Shown here: piece after piece, positions 59,604-64,000 of the stretch
Layout of the letters: each line of letters begins with the position of its first letter
How positions within the stretch are numbered: the stretch's first letter is position 1
Source: Clostridia bacterium
Lineage (GTDB): Bacteria > Bacillota > Clostridia > Peptostreptococcales > Acidaminobacteraceae
Assembly: GCA_016937975.1 (NCBI GenBank)
Contig: JAFGVN010000068.1
Location: forward strand, 1 to 64,000
DNA: 64,000 nt
Direction of reading: 5' to 3'
Made by a program: the position numbers and the translations under genes
Notes under the pieces: generated by a model
The model's database searches: none
What the model saw: the letters and a program-made list of their open reading frames with translations, nothing else
What the model was told of the DNA's origin: nothing

Positions 59604-59666
59604 GTTAGAAATTCATCTAACGACCTTTCTTAATTATATAATAAGATATACATCTAACATTGTCAA
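59604..59666 (-). promoter_or_regulatory. Promoter and two dyad operators of the micro-peptide/MFS/ArsR-like operon
   Basis: Minus strand TTGACA - 17 bp - TATTAT (59666-59638); GTTAGA-TGAATT-TCTAAC perfect dyad (59604-59621) and related GTTAGATGTATATCTT (59643-59658) inside the spacer. Confidence 0.65.
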
Positions 59667-59812
59667 TAGTTTTAAACATTTTAATACTTTTCTAATCTTA
59701 TTTTAATCTTCATAAAGTTCGATAAATTTCTAACAAAAAAAAGAAGCATTGCTTCTTCTCAATGGATACATGAATCATGTCTCTAAATGCATCCCCTTTA
59801 GAGAAAATAAAA

Positions 59813-60340
59813 TCATAGGCTGATATGCCAAATATAATGATCTGCTCCCTCACCCCAATAATTTTTAACAATATATTGTGGCTCTCCGAATTTTTTGACC
59901 CATATCTTTTGTGCAGTGGCATAGCCACTGTCTAAACAAAACATTTCTTCTCCGCGACTTTTTAAATCCTCGATGACAACTGATATTAACTTGCTGGCTA
60001 TGCCATTACCATGATACTCAGGAAAAACAAATACTGAAGCAAGCTCATAAAGGGATGCCAATTTATTTTCTGTACAACTGTTGATTAATTCACTTACTGG
60101 ACAGATCTCTGCAGTACCTACAATTTGATCTTCAATTTCTGCAACGTAGAAAGTTCTAATTTCACCATTAGAATCATAATACTCTTTTAAATGATTGTAC
60201 TTTTCATGTATTTCATCAAAGATGGCATTGGACATGTCCACTAAACCTTCTTGTAAAAATGCAAATTCAACTACGGTATTAAAGAGAGCCTCCAAATACT
60301 TTTGATCCTCTTTTAATGCTTTTCTGATTTTTATATTCAT
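59813..60340 (-). CDS. GNAT family acetyltransferase
   Basis: ASVFVFPEYHGNGIASKLISVVIEDLKSRGEEMFCLDSGYATAQKIWVKKFGE. Confidence 0.88.
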   Translation of the reverse strand: MNIKIRKALKEDQKYLEALFNTVVEFAFLQEGLVDMSNAIFDEIHEKYNHLKEYYDSNGEIRTFYVAEIEDQIVGTAEICPVSELINSCTENKLASLYELASVFVFPEYHGNGIASKLISVVIEDLKSRGEEMFCLDSGYATAQKIWVKKFGEPQYIVKNYWGEGADHYIWHISL

Positions 60341-60352
60341 TCTTGTCTCCTG

Positions 60353-60913
60353 TTACAAATTATTCTTTTCACCTTTTAAGATACTTACTATTTTAAAACA
60401 TCGTCTTATGCGCGTTTTTTCTTGCTTAGCTGCTAAAATGTATCCAAGGTAATTTTTCTTCATAGAAGGTTTTTCTTGATGAAATATTTCTAGTACACCC
60501 TCTTGTTTAAAAAATGCTTCAAGATCCTCAGGCAATGTCTTTAGTTTTTCTTTATAGGCTTCCTCGTTGGCTTTTAATTGATCAATTTGATGTATCAAAC
60601 GGATATCAAAATATTTTAAGCCCGCCTCTGTCATTTTACCAGATTCAATTAAGGATTTCATTATAATAATATTTCTTAATGACCAGTTACTCTCTTTTCT
60701 TCTTGGTGCAAAATACTGTAGAAACTTCTCTTAATCAATCCATCCATAGCACAAAGCAGCTGTTAAGGCATCTTGATAAGTGAGACCTTTTGTTTCATAA
60801 CCTTTTTTATATAAAAATATAAAATGACCTTCTTCATTTTGATGATTTTCTTTTAACCATTGTATAAAATCTTTTTGATTTTTGAATGTTAAGCCTGTTG
60901 TTGGTTTATCCAT
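60353..60913 (-). pseudogene. YdeI/OmpD-associated family protein, interrupted by in-frame TAA
   Basis: Two ORFs (60731-60913 and 60353-60661) are in the same frame; reading through gives ...AALCYGWID*EKFLQYFAPRRKESNWSLRNIIIMKSLIESGKMTEAGLKYF... Confidence 0.8.
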
Positions 60914-60971
60914 ATGAACTCCTTCATTACTTCAATTATAACATTTATTCCAAACATTCAACTTTCAAAAT

Positions 60972-61005
60972 AAAAAAAACTCCAAACAAAGCAAATGTTT
61001 GGAGT
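60972..61005 (-). terminator. Rho-independent terminator of the aminotransferase gene
   Basis: ACTCCAAACA-...-TGTTTGGAGT with T run on minus strand. Confidence 0.8.
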
Positions 61006-61012
61006 AATCCGA

Positions 61013-62257
61013 TTACTTATAACGATCCATAACTTCTTTAATGACTTGAGGTGCTTTTCTACATTTATCTTCTGAAACAGCACAAACTGCAAAACGAATA
61101 CCTTTTGCAAGTGGTACCATGAATATATTCTTTTCAGTTAAAGCTTCACTGATTTCATATGGTTTTTCACATGGTAAGCTTACAAAGAAACCATCTCTAT
61201 AAGGTAAAATTTCCAAATCAATTTCATTAGCAGCTTCAACAAAAGCTTCTGCTCTTTTTCTTAACATTGCCTTATATTGATTTTTTTCTTCAGTATATCT
61301 TTCAAATAAAGCTTTGTCGTTGTAAATCTCAGAAACAACCATCATGCCGCCTCTGTTACCATTTGACCAGTTTGCTCTACCTGAATGTAAACTGGATACT
61401 CTGAATTCATCTGCAATTTCTTGGTTTGAAGAAATACCAATAATTGCACCTAATCTCAAGCCATACATTGTAAAACCCTTTGATGTACTATATGCAGCCA
61501 TCACAAATAGATTTTCAGGTAAATTAGAGAATTTAGTAAAGAAAGCTCTTCTTTCGTCACCTTCACCTGCAAAATCAATGTATGCAGTATCTACTAATAA
61601 GATGATTTTTTTCTCAGGATCTTTTGCCTCTTCTTTTAAGAAGTCTAAGATTTCATCCCATTCTTCATCTGAAACACTGTATCCTGTTGGATTTTGAGCT
61701 GGTGTATTCAAAATCGTCATAATACGATCTTGCTTGTTTAAAATTCTTTTAAATTGATCTTTGAAATCTTGAACATTGAAGTTACCTTCTTCAGAGAAGA
61801 ATTTAAATGTAGATACTTTTCTACCGGCTTCTTCAGAAATTGTTTGGTATGGTGACCAGAACCAGTCAGAAGTTAGGATTTCATCACCTTCTTCAGTATA
61901 GTTCCACATCGCTACTTTTAATGCACCTGTACCACCTGGTGTTGCTACAACTCTAATATGAGCATCTGGTTTGTAACCAGCAAAGAAAGTTTCTTCTACA
62001 GCTTCTAAATATTCAGGCATACCTGCAATTGGTGCATATGCTGAAATTTCTTCATTAGGCATATTTTTAAAAGTACCAAAAACAGAATCAAAAGCAATAA
62101 GCTTACCTTCATCATCCATTAAAGCACCTAATGTAGAATTCGTAACATTCTCTTTTCCATAGGCTTTAATTGCTTCTTGAGCTTTTCCTGCAATTGCAAA
62201 AATAGCATCAGCTTTAGCAGGCCACTTTGCATGTTTCGCCACCATACTTATTGTCAT
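61013..62257 (-). CDS. Class I/II (aromatic-type) aminotransferase
   Basis: NTPAQNPTGYSVSDEEWDEIL, LLVDTAYIDFAG, AAYSTSKGFTMYGLRLGAIIG. Confidence 0.93.
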   Translation of the reverse strand: MTISMVAKHAKWPAKADAIFAIAGKAQEAIKAYGKENVTNSTLGALMDDEGKLIAFDSVFGTFKNMPNEEISAYAPIAGMPEYLEAVEETFFAGYKPDAHIRVVATPGGTGALKVAMWNYTEEGDEILTSDWFWSPYQTISEEAGRKVSTFKFFSEEGNFNVQDFKDQFKRILNKQDRIMTILNTPAQNPTGYSVSDEEWDEILDFLKEEAKDPEKKIILLVDTAYIDFAGEGDERRAFFTKFSNLPENLFVMAAYSTSKGFTMYGLRLGAIIGISSNQEIADEFRVSSLHSGRANWSNGNRGGMMVVSEIYNDKALFERYTEEKNQYKAMLRKRAEAFVEAANEIDLEILPYRDGFFVSLPCEKPYEISEALTEKNIFMVPLAKGIRFAVCAVSEDKCRKAPQVIKEVMDRYK

Positions 62258-62414
62258 AATATACTCCTCTTTTAATTAGGTTATTTAATCCTCGAATCTC
62301 TGAAATAAACGTTTTCTCATCGAAATAAAAGTTATTCTACTGACATTATAACAAATTCAAATCATTTGAAAACACTTCTTTCAAAAAAATCATATTTTTT
62401 TTCAAGAAACCTAA

Positions 62415-62473
62415 TTTTTTGCAGTTTTTTGCAAGAATTTCAATCATAATATGCAAATTTGTCATTTTTTGCA
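62415..62473. repeat. Three phased TTTTTTGCA repeats upstream of the aminotransferase gene
   Basis: Copies start at 62415, 62425 and 62465 (10- and 40-bp spacing). Confidence 0.6.
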
Positions 62474-62518
62474 ATAATTTATGCATTTACAATACTTATA
62501 TATTATATGATTTCCATA

Positions 62519-64000
62519 TTACTCCATTGTATAGGACCATACATCATTGATTAAATTAAAAACAATCTTCTTTTTGATATACGTCTCAACGCCTATTGCA
62601 TCAAATTCAAAGGAAGTGTTAGATGTCCAACGACCACCTATAATTTCCCATGCTCCAAATCCTTTCTCAAAAACCAACTCAATGTTTTCACTGGTCATTT
62701 TATAAACACTGACACTAGAAGATATTTCATAATAGCCATTATTGTATGAGAAGAAATACTTCCCATTTGGAGATACTACAGGATGACCATCAGTACGGAA
62801 TACCTCTTTTGTCGTCATATTGTAAAAACTTCCTCCAGGAGGTCCTTCCCATGCATAATAGGATGTAAAGTATCCATAAGGACTTAACTCATCCGTTACA
62901 TAGTTGTAAACGCAATCACCTGAAATTTCAATGGTTTCCTTAGACCCATCCTCATAGATCAAATCATAGGTATCATATTGATAGCCTATACTGTCAGCCG
63001 CTCTAAAAGGTTTATAAGCATAACCAACAAGATCCTTAGTTGTTAACTTATACCACATGACCATTTGATCATCAATCAACTCATAAGTATTTAGAAATTC
63101 AAGGGATGCCTCTGTATCTACGGGTAAATACATCACAATTTTATTTTCCTCGCCAAGTCCATCATATACAGAAATGCCTGTATCAGTTAAATCCGGGTAA
63201 ACGGATATCAATTGATTGTCTTTGACTTCAAGCACAATAGATTCCACGAGGTAATTGTCCAATGTGATTTCTTCACTTGGATCACAATGAATAAATACCT
63301 TTTCATCTCCCGAGTAGAACAGATCATATGTTATACCCTCAAAACGTAATTCATCCAGTACATTTAAAGTATCTGTTTCATATAGTTTTACAACCAATTG
63401 ATTATTACTTTTTTCAGAGGCAATGATATACTTACCCTCATGCATCACACCATAGTACGCCCCTAAATAGACAAGGTCATGATTTTTGCCATGATAAGCA
63501 TAATAGCCATAATCTTTCTCTAAAATATAAATATCTTGATCTTCCAAAGTTGAACGTTGAATTCTGAAATTGACAAATTCGTTGTCAATAACGTTACCTT
63601 GTCCATCCAACAGGAGATCAAACCTTCTAGAAGAATATGGGCTATAAGCGTAGTCATTTCTTTTTTGATAACCCAAGTATTCTTTCTTCAAATAACCCTG
63701 CTCGACTTTCGCCCATGCTGTCATATGAGCATCTGATAAGCTCAAAGCCAAACTATAAGCATTATTTTTTTGATCATAACTCGATAAAGTATCAAAGGGA
63801 ATTGCATCGTCTCCTATATGATCATAAACCGCCACATATTCTGAAGCATTAGGGTCTAATTTTACGCCTCCTGAATCCAAGGTGAAAAATAATCTTCCAT
63901 TGAAAGATTCAAGATAATCATAGTACTTTTCTCCCAACTCAATAATCATCTGATCAGACTCCCAGAAAACATCAGCAATATTGCCTTCTGCTTTTTTATC
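62519..64000 (-). CDS. Hypothetical protein, partial (open to the window edge)
   Basis: ORF remains open upstream of the listed ATG at 63949 (...DKKAEGNIADVFWESDQMIIELGEK); Tyr/Asp-rich, beta-repeat-like. Confidence 0.6.
   Translation of the reverse strand, partial: DKKAEGNIADVFWESDQMIIELGEKYYDYLESFNGRLFFTLDSGGVKLDPNASEYVAVYDHIGDDAIPFDTLSSYDQKNNAYSLALSLSDAHMTAWAKVEQGYLKKEYLGYQKRNDYAYSPYSSRRFDLLLDGQGNVIDNEFVNFRIQRSTLEDQDIYILEKDYGYYAYHGKNHDLVYLGAYYGVMHEGKYIIASEKSNNQLVVKLYETDTLNVLDELRFEGITYDLFYSGDEKVFIHCDPSEEITLDNYLVESIVLEVKDNQLISVYPDLTDTGISVYDGLGEENKIVMYLPVDTEASLEFLNTYELIDDQMVMWYKLTTKDLVGYAYKPFRAADSIGYQYDTYDLIYEDGSKETIEISGDCVYNYVTDELSPYGYFTSYYAWEGPPGGSFYNMTTKEVFRTDGHPVVSPNGKYFFSYNNGYYEISSSVSVYKMTSENIELVFEKGFGAWEIIGGRWTSNTSFEFDAIGVETYIKKKIVFNLINDVWSYTME

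Noticed and set aside
59710-59928. 72-aa ORF overlapping the GNAT gene in another frame
   Set aside because: Shares DNA with the well-supported GNAT ORF and lacks its own SD.
1-64000. CRISPR arrays, transposases/IS ends, prophage genes, rRNA operons
   Set aside because: Looked for direct-repeat arrays, terminal inverted repeats and signature proteins on both strands and saw none.

Overview
AT-rich bacterial chromosomal window with Firmicutes/Clostridia-like gene content (inferred from SD sequences, A/T-rich composition and gene families). It is densely coding. I saw no rRNA, CRISPR array, transposase or phage structural gene. Much of it is ordinary: azlCD, Nramp, cysE, pcp, pxpBCA, MFS/DMT transporters, oligoendopeptidase, oleate hydratase, aminotransferase and one-component regulators. 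Loci that deserve a second look: (1) a four-gene cassette at 9963-13499 with a multi-TM protein, a SPASM-type radical SAM protein with unusual Cys spacing, a DGT-repeat protein that starts with a VTNSSSESF motif plus a TM segment, and a 70-aa protein; (2) a YqiJ/NfeD-like + flotillin + 1626-aa AAA-type ATPase operon at 49016-56633; (3) two unannotated, similar-looking basic micro-ORFs at the head of an MFS exporter/ArsR-like operon with well-formed promoter/operator sequences (56763-59666); (4) a P-loop kinase fused to a sucrose-phosphorylase-like GH13 enzyme (5967-8570) with a LacI-type operator; (5) a GNAT + ATP-grasp fusion preceded by an overlapping 43-aa ORF (31089-33159); (6) a MerR-GGDEF fusion with a MerR-type 19-bp-spacer promoter; (7) a B12-binding protein translationally coupled to an ABC exporter; (8) a YdeI-like pseudogene with an in-frame stop. 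All family assignments come from reading motifs by eye; no database search was run.
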